This document shows, piece after piece, positions 15,832-25,021 of a stretch of 64,000 nt of DNA. Under the pieces are notes generated by a model, which saw nothing but the letters and a program-made list of their open reading frames with translations, searched no databases and was not told the DNA's origin. This DNA comes from BJGO01 sp964640655 (lineage in GTDB: Bacteria; Bacteroidota; Bacteroidia; Chitinophagales; UBA10324): positions 124,001 to 188,000 of the forward strand of contig CAZXFT010000001.1 of assembly GCA_964640655.1 (NCBI GenBank), in the 5' to 3' direction. Within the stretch, counting starts at the first letter, position 1; each line of letters begins with the position of its first letter. The position numbers were made by a program, and so were the translations under genes.

Positions 15832-17892
15832 TTAACGAATAATTACTTGCTTGTTGTAATTATTGTTTTCTTCATCCCGTATGCTCAGAATGTAAGAGCC
15901 TGAAGGAAAATCTGAAACAGAAACAGTAAGAAGTTGATGACCAGCGACAAGTTGTTTGTTGTTCATCAATATTGTTTCACGACCATCAATAGAGAATAGT
16001 GAAATTGAGATGTTGTGTGATTCTGTCAGATTAAATGAAAGCGCTAATAGACCATTGCTTGCAGGGTTTGGAAATACAGACAAAGCAATATCACGTGATA
16101 TATCTTCAACGGAAGTGGGTATTCCGAAGTTGATATCATCTAAAAAGAAATTATTTCCCCCTTTGTAAATGAATTGAAATTTGAAGCGAACATTACTTTG
16201 CCCGGCATATGCAATAAGGTTAACATTTTCGTCGCGCCACTGAGATGAATTGGGAGTGAATGCTGAAGAAAGAACACCGGTTATCGTTGATAAACTTGTT
16301 CCTGATTTGCTGTACCTTAAAGACCATGTTTTTCCGCAATCCACCGATGCATAAATTCTAAGATTATCTGCGTTGCTTGTAGCTTTTTGGGCAAAAGCAA
16401 TTTTAAAATTCATCTTGGGGGCTGTTATTCCGGTGAAATCAAATGTTGGAGAAACAAATTCATGGGTCATTCCGTCGTAAGTTGTTGAGGCATTAACACG
16501 CAAGCAGTTAGTACCGGTTGCTCCGGTTGTTGTGAGTTTTTTCCAACCGTAAGTTGCACTTGGATAATCAACTATCCATTCTGTGTTGGGGAAAGATGTT
16601 GTTTCAAAACTTTCTGAAAATGATGATGCAGTTTTTTGTGCTGTTTGTGGAAGAACAACCACATAACTATTTGAAGTTGCAGAGTTGCCGCCAGTGCTGT
16701 TAGATGCGGTAACTGAAACATTATATGATCCAGCACTTGCATAACTAATTGAAGGATTGATTGCTGTTGAACTAGATGGAGAACCACCGGGGAAGGACCA
16801 GTTCCAGGATGTTGCTGTAGCATTTGTTGTTAAAGCAGAAAAATTAACAGTTCCGCCTTCGCAAATAAATTGTGGCAATCCTCCAATGAGTATCGGTTTT
16901 GGAGAGCAATCAGCATAATCTAAATTATCGGTACCTGTAGCGCTCAAATTTCCTGCTGTCCAAAGATTATTTCTTGATGCTGTGCTGCTATTAAGAGCAG
17001 CATGCATTCTTGTTTTTTGTCCAATAGTAAACATGGCATAACAATAAGAGTAATCCATAAAGTTCTGAACATTCTCAATAACTCCCGGGGAGCATACGGC
17101 ACCATTCAGATTACAGGTTGTCCATCCTTTAGTAACAGGGGTATCATTTACATTATCATCTCCGCAAGAAACACCGGGACTATTTGTTGCCCCCCAGGGA
17201 TGGCGCAGATTAAACCAATGTCCGATCTCGTGACTCAGTGCATGAGAACGCGATGCGTTGCCTGTTCCTATAGCTCCAATATAATTGTGTAAAATAATAA
17301 TTCCGTCAACAGCAGAAGGTGTAAAAGTGTTGGGGGTATAAGCGTATCCAGCAACTCCATCTTCCATTGAGTTTACAACCCAAATATTTAAATACTTATT
17401 ACGCGGCCATGGGTTGAGTTTGGCGTCATCATCACCTACGTATGTTAACGGTGATTGAATGCGGTCAATACCGTTAGTACAGTTTCCATTCGGGTCCTTA
17501 CGAGCTAAACGAAACTCAATACTACAATCAGCTGCAATAGGTTTAAATAAGTCAATAATGGTAGATGTATCAGCATTCTTCTTCTGGAAATCTTCGTTAA
17601 TTACTCTCAAGGCATCATATACCTGTTCATCAGATATGTTTTCTACTCCAAAGTTGTGTATAATATGTATAACAACAGGAATGATGTATGTATTGGAACG
17701 CGAAGCGTTTCCGTTTTCAATAAACCATTCGGTGTATTCTTCTAATTCTTGTTCTTGCTGTAAAAACTCAGGATGCTTGCAAAGCTCGTTATACAATTTT
17801 ACGTTACCACAGTTTAAGTGTGTTTCTTGAGCTGTTGTTGTGAAAGTTAAAAAGAGTGTATAGGCGGCAATGATGCTGATGATTCTTTTCAT
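15832..17892 (-). CDS. Secreted M43-type zinc metalloprotease with PKD domain and T9SS sorting domain
   Basis: 686 residues. A signal peptide (MKRIISIIAAYTLFLTFTTTAQ) leads to a pappalysin-like (M43) protease domain, with zinc ligands His221, Glu222 (catalytic), His225 and His231 in HEIGHWFNLRHPWG and a Met-turn region near FMDYSYCYAMFT. A PKD-like domain follows (around SWNWSFPGGSPSSSTAINPS), then a beta-sandwich domain with FDFTGITAPKMNFKIAFAQ, and a C-terminal T9SS type A-like domain (ALSVFPNPASNGLLAL to GSYILSIRDEENNNYNKQVI). It probably degrades extracellular proteins after export by the T9SS. A TTG-N19-TATATTTG promoter lies 29 bases upstream. trmB follows after 16 bases. Confidence 0.92.
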   Translation of the reverse strand: MKRIISIIAAYTLFLTFTTTAQETHLNCGNVKLYNELCKHPEFLQQEQELEEYTEWFIENGNASRSNTYIIPVVIHIIHNFGVENISDEQVYDALRVINEDFQKKNADTSTIIDLFKPIAADCSIEFRLARKDPNGNCTNGIDRIQSPLTYVGDDDAKLNPWPRNKYLNIWVVNSMEDGVAGYAYTPNTFTPSAVDGIIILHNYIGAIGTGNASRSHALSHEIGHWFNLRHPWGATNSPGVSCGDDNVNDTPVTKGWTTCNLNGAVCSPGVIENVQNFMDYSYCYAMFTIGQKTRMHAALNSSTASRNNLWTAGNLSATGTDNLDYADCSPKPILIGGLPQFICEGGTVNFSALTTNATATSWNWSFPGGSPSSSTAINPSISYASAGSYNVSVTASNSTGGNSATSNSYVVVLPQTAQKTASSFSESFETTSFPNTEWIVDYPSATYGWKKLTTTGATGTNCLRVNASTTYDGMTHEFVSPTFDFTGITAPKMNFKIAFAQKATSNADNLRIYASVDCGKTWSLRYSKSGTSLSTITGVLSSAFTPNSSQWRDENVNLIAYAGQSNVRFKFQFIYKGGNNFFLDDINFGIPTSVEDISRDIALSVFPNPASNGLLALSFNLTESHNISISLFSIDGRETILMNNKQLVAGHQLLTVSVSDFPSGSYILSIRDEENNNYNKQVIIR

Positions 17893-17920
17893 CGGTATTT
17901 GGTCGTTTTTTTAGGACGAA

Positions 17921-17950
17921 CAAATATATGTTACAAAAGTTCGCAAACAA
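17921..17950 (-). promoter_or_regulatory. Promoter of the M43 metalloprotease gene
   Basis: On the minus strand, TTG (17948-17950), a 19-base spacer and TATATTTG (17921-17928) fit the Bacteroidota consensus fully. The predicted leader is about 20 bases. Confidence 0.7.
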
Positions 17951-17980
17951 GCCTTTGCTCCCCAAACTTCTAAGTAAGAA

Positions 17981-18514
17981 TTAATTGAGTTTGGCCTTTA
18001 ACTCAAACTCAATGTTTACTCGGTATTCCGCTGAGGGTAATGATTGATTGGGATAGGTTACAAGGCGAATGAAAATATTGTCCTGTTTTACATAATCGAT
18101 GAGTTCTTCGAAACTGACATCAAAATCAACACTTGTAAGGCCTGTGTGAGGTATGGGGGCTTTATTGGCTAAAATAATGGTGTCTTGTCCGGTTGCTGCC
18201 AATCGGGCATTTGAATATTCAAATGAATCAAAATTAAAGCCGGAGGTATTCGTGCTTACCTTGAAAGACTTTAGTTTTATCGATGTTAACTTGTCAGCGG
18301 ATAGACCCTCTTGATTCAAACGCTGAACTAGTCCGGTAATTACGCTGGTATCCATTAAAGTCAATTCGGCCCCATCATATGTATGAGGGTTTGTACTAAA
18401 AGTAATTTCAGGAATGGTTAATATAAAACTGCCAAACTTGTCCTTCTCTTTACAAGAGCCAAGTAATAATAATGCAAGTATTGCAATGCAATAATTTTTA
18501 AGACTGTGTTTCAT
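17981..18514 (-). CDS. Lipoprotein of unknown function
   Basis: 177 residues from the ATG at 18514. The signal sequence KHSLKNYCIAILALLLLGSC ends in a lipobox (LLGSC), so this is a predicted lipoprotein. The rest is beta-rich with alternating hydrophobic residues and no motif I recognise (for example FGSFILTIPEITFSTNPHTY). The frame runs open upstream to 18646, but those residues lie in the upstream coding region and precede the signal. The first 17 bases overlap the 3' end of the coiled-coil gene, so the two are probably translationally coupled. Confidence 0.75.
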   Translation of the reverse strand: MKHSLKNYCIAILALLLLGSCKEKDKFGSFILTIPEITFSTNPHTYDGAELTLMDTSVITGLVQRLNQEGLSADKLTSIKLKSFKVSTNTSGFNFDSFEYSNARLAATGQDTIILANKAPIPHTGLTSVDFDVSFEELIDYVKQDNIFIRLVTYPNQSLPSAEYRVNIEFELKAKLN

Positions 18515-19691
18515 TTTCGTTGGTTGAAGGGTTAATAATGACATCCTCAGTTTCTCCGGGATGGTTGTTTTGCTCTGGATTTTCAACAGGAGATTCGGAA
18601 TGGCCGTTTTCTGGTTTTTCATTGTAAGGGTCTTCGCCGGCCTCAATGCGCTCCATCTTTTTTTCTACTGCAGCTATTTTTTGATTGAGTTCTCTGTTTG
18701 TTTTTTGTATGTCAGCAATTTTTTCGAGTTGTTCTTTTATCCAAGTTTCAAGTTTGGCTTTAAAAGACTCGTTTCTAGCGTGCAATAAATCGTTTTGAAG
18801 TTTCTCAACGTGATTTTCGATTTTGGTAATCACATCAAAATTCTTCGAAATCAGATCATTGAATTTTTGGATATTGGTTTCCTGACGAACGCGCCAGTTG
18901 TCTAGTCGTTTGTCAAGTTTTTTTCTTCGGTCAATACGTTCCTGATTTTTTTGTGATTTGTAAGTTTTAAAACGCTGATCAGCACGCTCCCATAAATTAT
19001 TTAATTCTGTGCGTACTTCATCCCAGTCGGTTTTTTCAAGCACAATGCCTTTTATGGATTTCTGAAACTCTTTAATGGCGTTTAGTGCATCGAAAGGCTC
19101 AGCATTGTTGACAACATCAGCTAATGCATATAACTCATTACGAACACGAATAAAATTGTTTTGCTTAATCTCTCTGTAGTATATAAAACATTGATCGTTC
19201 ACCTGACGCCAAAACAACCAGCATGCATCATGATCGTCTTTATTCATTTTAATTGAATACTGATCCTCTGACAATCCAAGTTCTTTAATCTTTTCCCCCC
19301 ATTCATCTTTCAATAAAGTAAGCAAATCGCGTAACAAGGATTGACTTTTATTATTATCTGTGTCTATGATGTCTTTTGCGTGTTGAATTTGTTCATCAAT
19401 ATATTTACGCTTAATGGCAGATACTTTATCTATGGCTGCATTGAACTCATCCTGAAATTGCTTTACACGTTCGCAGGCAGCATCAACTCTTGCCCGTAAA
19501 GCAGATAAATATTCCGGCTCTAAAAATTTTGAAGAACGGATTTTTTCATTAGTAGATTTTGCATAAGCCCAGTATTCTTTAAATACTATACTGTTGTCGA
19601 GCAATACCGTTTCAAGAACGGTTATTCTCTGCTCTAACTCCTGTTGAGTCTGTTCGGAAATGTTTTCTGTGCTGCCGTTGGTTTCAGTCAT
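18498..19691 (-). CDS. Cytoplasmic coiled-coil protein, possible DUF349-like repeats
   Basis: 397 residues, highly charged and almost entirely helical, without signal peptide. Segments such as TELNNLWERADQRFKTYKSQ and LFWRQVNDQCFIYYREIKQ resemble DUF349-type repeats (W..F/A..D..F), found in Bacteroidota helical proteins; this is tentative. A heptad coiled coil covers about 300-360, and the last 40 residues are Glu/Asn/Pro-rich and probably disordered. The ATG at 19691 is chosen because a TATATTTG element lies just upstream; a longer frame to 19811 contains that element. It is followed by the lipoprotein gene with a 17-base overlap. Function unknown. Confidence 0.75.
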   Translation of the reverse strand: MTETNGSTENISEQTQQELEQRITVLETVLLDNSIVFKEYWAYAKSTNEKIRSSKFLEPEYLSALRARVDAACERVKQFQDEFNAAIDKVSAIKRKYIDEQIQHAKDIIDTDNNKSQSLLRDLLTLLKDEWGEKIKELGLSEDQYSIKMNKDDHDACWLFWRQVNDQCFIYYREIKQNNFIRVRNELYALADVVNNAEPFDALNAIKEFQKSIKGIVLEKTDWDEVRTELNNLWERADQRFKTYKSQKNQERIDRRKKLDKRLDNWRVRQETNIQKFNDLISKNFDVITKIENHVEKLQNDLLHARNESFKAKLETWIKEQLEKIADIQKTNRELNQKIAAVEKKMERIEAGEDPYNEKPENGHSESPVENPEQNNHPGETEDVIINPSTNENETQS

Positions 19692-19725
19692 AGAATAAAA
19701 GATTAGATTTTCAAATTCGGTCAGC

Positions 19726-19733
19726 CAAATATA
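19726..19733 (-). promoter_or_regulatory. Probable promoter -7 element of the coiled-coil/lipoprotein pair
   Basis: On the minus strand TATATTTG matches TAnnTTTG and ends 34 bases before the ATG at 19691. No -33 TTG at normal spacing. Confidence 0.5.
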
Positions 19734-19840
19734 GGGGTTCATGATACACTTGCGCTTTATTTCTCTTTTTTTTTCGATAAAAAATGTCAAAATCAAAGAT
19801 GTATTCATCAATAGCGGAATGAATTAATGAAATTTGAGGG

Positions 19841-21271
19841 ATGAAAAACATTTTTAATAACAATAGACCACTGACATACATAGTCCTTGCGGGATTGCTA
19901 CTAAGGTTGTTGTTTATTACAGTAGGAGCAGCGGTATATTTTGGAAGAGCAAATATTTTTGTCGATGGAGATACTTCTGCGTGGGCACACTCATTCCAAA
20001 ATTTATGGGAACATGGTACCTACACAATTAATCTTGAGAAAGAAATGGGAGCATTCAATCGTTTGCCCGGATATAGTTTTTTTCTTGGAATTTTTTACTT
20101 GTTATGTGGTCAGGATTGGAATGTAACTTATAAAGTTGTTGGCTGGTTTCAAACGTTACTTGATGTTACGCTTATCCCTATAATCTTCTCAATTTCGATG
20201 TCGGTATTTAATCATCGTCGTGTAGCATTAATTACCGCGGCTTTATACGCGCTTTACCCTTTTGTAATTGTTTGGACTCCTGTATGTTACTCTGAGTATA
20301 TGAGTATATATATTATGTTCTGGGCACTTTACTTTTTATTGCGAAACGACATAAAATATAATTATGCCATAGCCGGTTTACTATTAGGCTTGGGAGGATT
20401 ATTCAGGCCGCAACTTATTCTACTATCTCCTGCATTTGGATTTTATGTTTTGTTAAAGTATAGAAGTACACTATCCTCATTCGTTCGACACTGCTTTGTT
20501 ATGGGTTTGTGTTTTATAATCGGATATGGTGCCTGGCCTATCAGAAACTATTTAAATTACAACAAAATAATTCCTGTACAAGATTTAACGGGAGCAAATA
20601 ACTGGAGTCCAGATGTTATAGCTTATATGCAATATATGTTCGCCGTTAAAACTGATTGGTTCCCGCAATTTACCCAAATAATAGAGAATGATAATTATGA
20701 GTTAACACCCTATGCTTTTGCTTCAAAAGAAGATTCGCTGTTGTTACTCAAAGGAATAGGTATGGCCAAAAATTGCAGCCGTGGATTTAGCTACTGGAAG
20801 GGGTATTGGAAAGAATTAGTGCCGGAAAGTGAAGACTGTGGACCTGAACTATCTGAAATATTTAATACAGTACGTCATAATATTATAATCAAATACCCTT
20901 TTAGGTTTTATGTATTAGTTCCACTAAGTAACTTAAAGAAGGCATTATTTAAATTAACATTAAACGACACAAAAACATTTGCAAGGAAAGCCGCTTCAGG
21001 ATTATTTGTGTATCGCACATTATTGATTTTAATAGGATTCATAAGTTGCATGGTTCTGATCTTTGGCTTTGATGGCAAATCCAAATGGCTTGCCTTATTG
21101 GTACTGACCTATTTTGTCATTATCTATGTTTTTATTTGTGCCGGTACCGGGACACAAACCAGAAATATTGAGATGAGATATTTCATACACGCCGACCTTT
21201 TATTTTTATTCCCTGCCGCTTATCTGATTAATCATTTCCTTAACAATAAAATAAGTAAGGTTGCATCATAA
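19841..21271 (+). CDS. Polytopic membrane glycosyltransferase, GT39/ArnT-like
   Basis: 476 residues with about 10-12 membrane segments. The first periplasmic loop carries acidic residues after TM1 (NIFVDGDTSAWAHSF), as in the GT-C fold transferases of the PMT/ArnT group, where an Asp in this loop is catalytic. Further segments VCYSEYMSIYIMFWALYFLL and LGLGGLFRPQLILLSP are typical of the family. Such enzymes transfer a sugar from a polyprenyl-phosphate donor on the outer face of the inner membrane. It is the first gene of the polysaccharide cluster, and its end overlaps the next gene by 11 bases. Confidence 0.8.
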   Translation: MKNIFNNNRPLTYIVLAGLLLRLLFITVGAAVYFGRANIFVDGDTSAWAHSFQNLWEHGTYTINLEKEMGAFNRLPGYSFFLGIFYLLCGQDWNVTYKVVGWFQTLLDVTLIPIIFSISMSVFNHRRVALITAALYALYPFVIVWTPVCYSEYMSIYIMFWALYFLLRNDIKYNYAIAGLLLGLGGLFRPQLILLSPAFGFYVLLKYRSTLSSFVRHCFVMGLCFIIGYGAWPIRNYLNYNKIIPVQDLTGANNWSPDVIAYMQYMFAVKTDWFPQFTQIIENDNYELTPYAFASKEDSLLLLKGIGMAKNCSRGFSYWKGYWKELVPESEDCGPELSEIFNTVRHNIIIKYPFRFYVLVPLSNLKKALFKLTLNDTKTFARKAASGLFVYRTLLILIGFISCMVLIFGFDGKSKWLALLVLTYFVIIYVFICAGTGTQTRNIEMRYFIHADLLFLFPAAYLINHFLNNKISKVAS

Positions 21272-22496
21272 AACACAAGTGTTATATATATCATATGATG
21301 GTATGACTGACCCTCTTGGGCAATCACAGGTGTTGCCTTATTTATTTAGGTTATCTAAACTTGGATACGAATTCACTCTTATCAGTTGCGAGAAGGAAGA
21401 AAAATATAAACAGAGAGGAGATGTAATACTAGAATTGTGTAAAGCATACAATATTCAATGGATACCCCTAAAGTACACCAAGAGTCCACCAGTTTTTTCA
21501 ACGATCTATGATGTTTATAAAATTAATAAATTAGTAAGACGACTCACCATCTCTAAACGATTTGACATAGTTCACTGCAGAAGTTATATAGCGGCTTTAG
21601 TTGGCTTAAATCTTAAGAAATCATTGGGAACTAAATTTATTTTTGACATGAGGGGTTTTTGGGCTGACGAACGTGTTGATGGGCAAATATGGTCTTTGAA
21701 AAATCCAGTCTATAAATCAGTTTATTATTACTTTAAAAAGAAAGAAAAACAGTTTTTGGAGAATGCGGACCACACTATCAGTCTTACTCAATGTGCTGTT
21801 GACGAAATCAAAACATGGAAAAACATTAAGCGAGAGGTTCCGCTTACAGTTATTCCTTGTAGTGCTGATATGAATCTGTTTAATGCCAATATGATTTCAA
21901 AATGCGATACTAATGCTTTGAAGCTGCAACTTGGTCTTGCTGAAAACGATTTTATATTATCATATATAGGCTCGATTGGTACTTGGTATATGCTTGATGA
22001 GATGCTTGACTTTTTTAAAGTGTTAAAGAGAGAAAGAGCTGATTCTAAATTTTTATTTATCACGAACGACCCTTCAGACAGAATATTGACAAAAGCTAAA
22101 GAACGAGGACTGTCTGTTGAAGATATTATTATAACACAAGCTCAACGGGAGAAAATGCCTTTATACATTTCTTTAAGTAACTACACTATTTTTTTTATTA
22201 AGCCGTCATATTCAAAGAAGGCTTCATCTCCTGTGAAACAGGGGGAAGCGATGAGTATGGGAATACCAATAATATGTAATAGTGGAGTTGGAGATACCGA
22301 TATGATTGTAAGGGAAAGTCAGGCAGGAATAGTTTTAAATCATATGACTAATGAAGAGCATGAAAATGCTGTAAAGGAGATGCTATCAAAATCATTTGAT
22401 AAGAATCATATCATCAATGGAGCTAAAAAATGGTACTCATTGGATACGGCCATTCAATTCTATGCGGATGTTTATATTAATGTGTTGAAGAAATGA
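21261..22496 (+). CDS. Glycosyltransferase, GT4-type
   Basis: 411 residues, GT-B fold. The N-terminal domain opens QVLYISYDGMTDPLGQSQVL (typical GT4 beginning with a GQSQ loop), and the C-terminal donor-binding domain includes FILSYIGSIGTWYMLDEMLD and KASSPVKQGEAMSMGIPIIC (the KxGEAMxxGxP variant of the E-x7-E region). The first codon is TTG at 21261; a GTG at 21282 is also possible. It overlaps the membrane transferase by 11 bases and the next transferase by the 4 bases ATGA, indicating tight translational coupling. The sugar specificity is not known. Confidence 0.85.
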   Translation: MHHKTQVLYISYDGMTDPLGQSQVLPYLFRLSKLGYEFTLISCEKEEKYKQRGDVILELCKAYNIQWIPLKYTKSPPVFSTIYDVYKINKLVRRLTISKRFDIVHCRSYIAALVGLNLKKSLGTKFIFDMRGFWADERVDGQIWSLKNPVYKSVYYYFKKKEKQFLENADHTISLTQCAVDEIKTWKNIKREVPLTVIPCSADMNLFNANMISKCDTNALKLQLGLAENDFILSYIGSIGTWYMLDEMLDFFKVLKRERADSKFLFITNDPSDRILTKAKERGLSVEDIIITQAQREKMPLYISLSNYTIFFIKPSYSKKASSPVKQGEAMSMGIPIICNSGVGDTDMIVRESQAGIVLNHMTNEEHENAVKEMLSKSFDKNHIINGAKKWYSLDTAIQFYADVYINVLKK

Positions 22497-23548
22497 AGAT
22501 TCTATTTGTTGTTCCATACCCTACAGATGAAGCTCCCAGTCAGCGTTTCAGATTTGAACAGTTCTATTCTGACTTAAAACAGGTGGGTATTGATTATGAT
22601 GTGCAATCGTTTATTGATATTGAAACCTGGCGAATACTTTATAAACCTGGCAACGTTTTATTAAAGGGAATTGGGATTTTCAAAGGGCTCCTCAGAAGAA
22701 TTATCCTGATGTTTCGATTGTCTAAATATGATTATGTGTTTATACATAGGGAAGCGGCACCGGTTGGGCCACCGATTTTTGAATGGATAATATCAAAAAT
22801 GTGGAAGAAGAGAATAATTTATGATTTTGATGATGCTATATGGCTGCCTAATGTGTCTGAGTCAAATCATTTTATTTCAAAATTAAAGTGGTACTCAAAA
22901 GTGTCGTTTATATGTAAATGGGCATATAAAGTGAGTTGTGGGAATGAATACCTGGCTGCTTATTCATTGAGGTTCAATTCGTCAACAGTTGTAATACCCA
23001 CTTTTGTAAATACTGACTATTATAAACGCCTAACACAAAACAAGGGTGCAGTTACCATTGGTTGGACTGGCTCTGTAAGTACTAATAAATATTTGGAAGA
23101 GATGGATGATGTATTATCCGAAGTTCAGAAAATTACAGGCTGTAAGATATTATGTATTTCTAATGCTCCCCCAAAACTTACTGTACATTTTGAATTCGTT
23201 AGATGGAACAAGCAACATGAGGTTGACGATTTGCAGAAAATAGACATCGGTATAATGCCTTTGCCAGATGATGAATGGTCTAAAGGCAAATGTGGATTTA
23301 AGTTGATACAATATCTTTCAGTTGAAACACCTGCAGTTGCCAGTCCGGTGGGGGTTAATCCTCAAATTGTAATCAATGAAAAATCCGGCTTTTTATGCCA
23401 AACTAAAAAAGAGTGGATTGACAAACTGATCATATTATGTGAATCTGTTGATATGAGAAATAGAATGGGTGAGAGTGGGAGAGAGTTAATTCTGAACAAG
23501 TATTCTAAAGTTAAGGTAGGAGAAAGTTTTTTTCAACTTTTTAATTGA
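22493..23548 (+). CDS. Glycosyltransferase, GT4-type
   Basis: 351 residues, GT-B fold. The start is ATGA-coupled to the previous gene. The N-terminal domain starts KILFVVPYPTDEAPSQRFRF, a form seen in EPS transferases that begin with P-x-x-x-x-P-S-x-R-x-R. The segment IIYDFDDAIWLP is another marker of this group. The donor domain has TIGWTGSVSTNKYLE and GIMPLPDDEWSKGKCGFKLIQYLSVETPAVASPVG, where the K-Q-x-L-x-P-like region forms the nucleotide-sugar site. Acceptor and donor are unknown. The last 16 bases overlap the convergent membrane protein gene. Confidence 0.85.
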   Translation: MKILFVVPYPTDEAPSQRFRFEQFYSDLKQVGIDYDVQSFIDIETWRILYKPGNVLLKGIGIFKGLLRRIILMFRLSKYDYVFIHREAAPVGPPIFEWIISKMWKKRIIYDFDDAIWLPNVSESNHFISKLKWYSKVSFICKWAYKVSCGNEYLAAYSLRFNSSTVVIPTFVNTDYYKRLTQNKGAVTIGWTGSVSTNKYLEEMDDVLSEVQKITGCKILCISNAPPKLTVHFEFVRWNKQHEVDDLQKIDIGIMPLPDDEWSKGKCGFKLIQYLSVETPAVASPVGVNPQIVINEKSGFLCQTKKEWIDKLIILCESVDMRNRMGESGRELILNKYSKVKVGESFFQLFN

Positions 23549-24939
23549 GGGATAGGGCTTGTTGTAGTCCGTAGTTTAAGCTCTTTTTTTCTTCTTAACT
23601 CAATAACCGTTTGCATATTTAATATATATAATCCGGCCACGAAGAACGGAACGCAGGGTATTTTATAGCGAACCAATGCTCCAAAGTTGTATGCTGTGAA
23701 GCCTACACAAAAAGCAAAAAATAATGAATAAAAAATACAGAAGAATGCCGTAGGGTTGTTGAATGCGGCTTTTAATGTTAGGCGTAATCCAGTTTTCCAC
23801 AAGATGCGAATCGTAAATAATAACATTAACATACTTTCAATTGCAGACAATAACATTACCGGGTTTCTAACTTCAAAGATATAGGGCCTGAACAGGGTAA
23901 CATTTATTGCTGCCGGAATCTTACTTACTATGCTCAATGTCGACCCATCTATTGTGCCAAGAGAATATCCGCTGGCACTTCTGGTCTCGGCTAATGTTGT
24001 GTGCCAATCCTGATATATCTCAGCGGTTTTTAGAGCGCCTTCAAAAGAGTACTGCGAATATTCTTTGCCTAATTCGTGCACCGCGGCATAACCTGCGCCT
24101 AAGGCAACAATCATGGAAATGGGGCCGGCAATAAATCTCACAAACGGTGATTCAATCCGGCTTCTGTGAAATAATAGTGCCCAAAAAAACAAACTTGGAA
24201 CAAGTGCAATAATAATATATGGTTTTAGACTCAAGCAGAGGTATGCGGCAAATAAAAGAATTATAATATTCAGGATTCTACGATGATTGCCTATAAAAAC
24301 GTTGTAAAAAGCATATACACATAATCCAGCAGATCCTAACGCAAAACAATCCTTCAAAATGCCAGATCCCCAGAACACTACAGAAGGAATAAATAGCACT
24401 GCTATGGCAAACTCTTTGTGCAACTCAGGGTAAACTTTGTATAGAGTTATAAATAGGCACCAAACACCAATATAAGAGGCCGTTGCAAGAAGCAGTGCAG
24501 TTGGGGTGTATACAGCAAATGCTAGGATGCCAAACAATCCGGTGATTTTGCCAAAGAAAAAGGCGCTCGAGTCACGATGAAAAAAAAACCACGGCTTATA
24601 ATCCAGAATGGCCGGGTCAGTATAATTATTGGGAGCAAATAACAATCGAAAAAAGTTTCCGGTATTATCTGTTAAGGCACCATAATAAACCAATGCATTA
24701 TTGTAGTATTCCGTTGTATCTCCTCCTCCGTAGTAAAAAAAATAAATTAGTCCCACGCATATTGCTCCAAAAAGTTTTACGATTAAGCCCGGTATAAAAT
24801 ATCTTTTTATAGTCTCGTTGTCCCCGATAATTGAGTTTCTGATGAAGTAAGCGAAAAATATAATCAGTGTAAAATAAAACGGAGTCAAAGCCAAATCGTT
24901 CAGAGTTAACATCTGACGATAATATATTTCCTTCATCAT
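23533..24939 (-). CDS. Polytopic membrane protein, candidate polysaccharide polymerase
   Basis: 468 residues with about 10-12 predicted membrane helices. It has no family I can name with certainty. A large extracytoplasmic loop (about 70-130, with YYGGGDTTEYYNNAL) and the motif FWGSGILKDCFALGSAGL in the middle resemble Wzy/O-antigen-ligase-like membrane proteins, in which a conserved charged residue follows a G-rich helix start. Its place inside the polysaccharide cluster fits a polymerase or ligase, but it is on the opposite strand and a non-enzymatic role is equally possible. A TATTTTTG element lies 22 bases upstream of its start. Confidence 0.65.
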   Translation of the reverse strand: MMKEIYYRQMLTLNDLALTPFYFTLIIFFAYFIRNSIIGDNETIKRYFIPGLIVKLFGAICVGLIYFFYYGGGDTTEYYNNALVYYGALTDNTGNFFRLLFAPNNYTDPAILDYKPWFFFHRDSSAFFFGKITGLFGILAFAVYTPTALLLATASYIGVWCLFITLYKVYPELHKEFAIAVLFIPSVVFWGSGILKDCFALGSAGLCVYAFYNVFIGNHRRILNIIILLFAAYLCLSLKPYIIIALVPSLFFWALLFHRSRIESPFVRFIAGPISMIVALGAGYAAVHELGKEYSQYSFEGALKTAEIYQDWHTTLAETRSASGYSLGTIDGSTLSIVSKIPAAINVTLFRPYIFEVRNPVMLLSAIESMLMLLFTIRILWKTGLRLTLKAAFNNPTAFFCIFYSLFFAFCVGFTAYNFGALVRYKIPCVPFFVAGLYILNMQTVIELRRKKELKLRTTTSPIPQLKS

Positions 24940-24961
24940 AGGCTCTGAACGTTTAAGATTA

Positions 24962-24969
24962 CAAAAATA
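24962..24969 (-). promoter_or_regulatory. Probable promoter -7 element of the polytopic membrane gene
   Basis: TATTTTTG on the minus strand fits TAnnTTTG, 22 bases before the ATG at 24939. It lies back to back with the asnB promoter. No -33 TTG was found. Confidence 0.5.
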
Positions 24970-24973
24970 ACAT

Positions 24974-25005
24974 TTGAAACGCCATATGCTGATGTATTAC
25001 TTTTG
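24974..25005 (+). promoter_or_regulatory. Promoter of the asnB-type gene
   Basis: TTG at 24974-24976, a 21-base spacer and TACTTTTG at 24998-25005 match the Bacteroidota pattern. The ATG follows 16 bases later. Confidence 0.65.
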
Positions 25006-25021
25006 CAACTTGTAATAAGTT

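Noticed and set aside
18515..18646. Long form of the lipoprotein starting inside the coiled-coil gene
   Set aside because: The signal peptide and lipobox begin at the ATG at 18514, so earlier codons make no sense.
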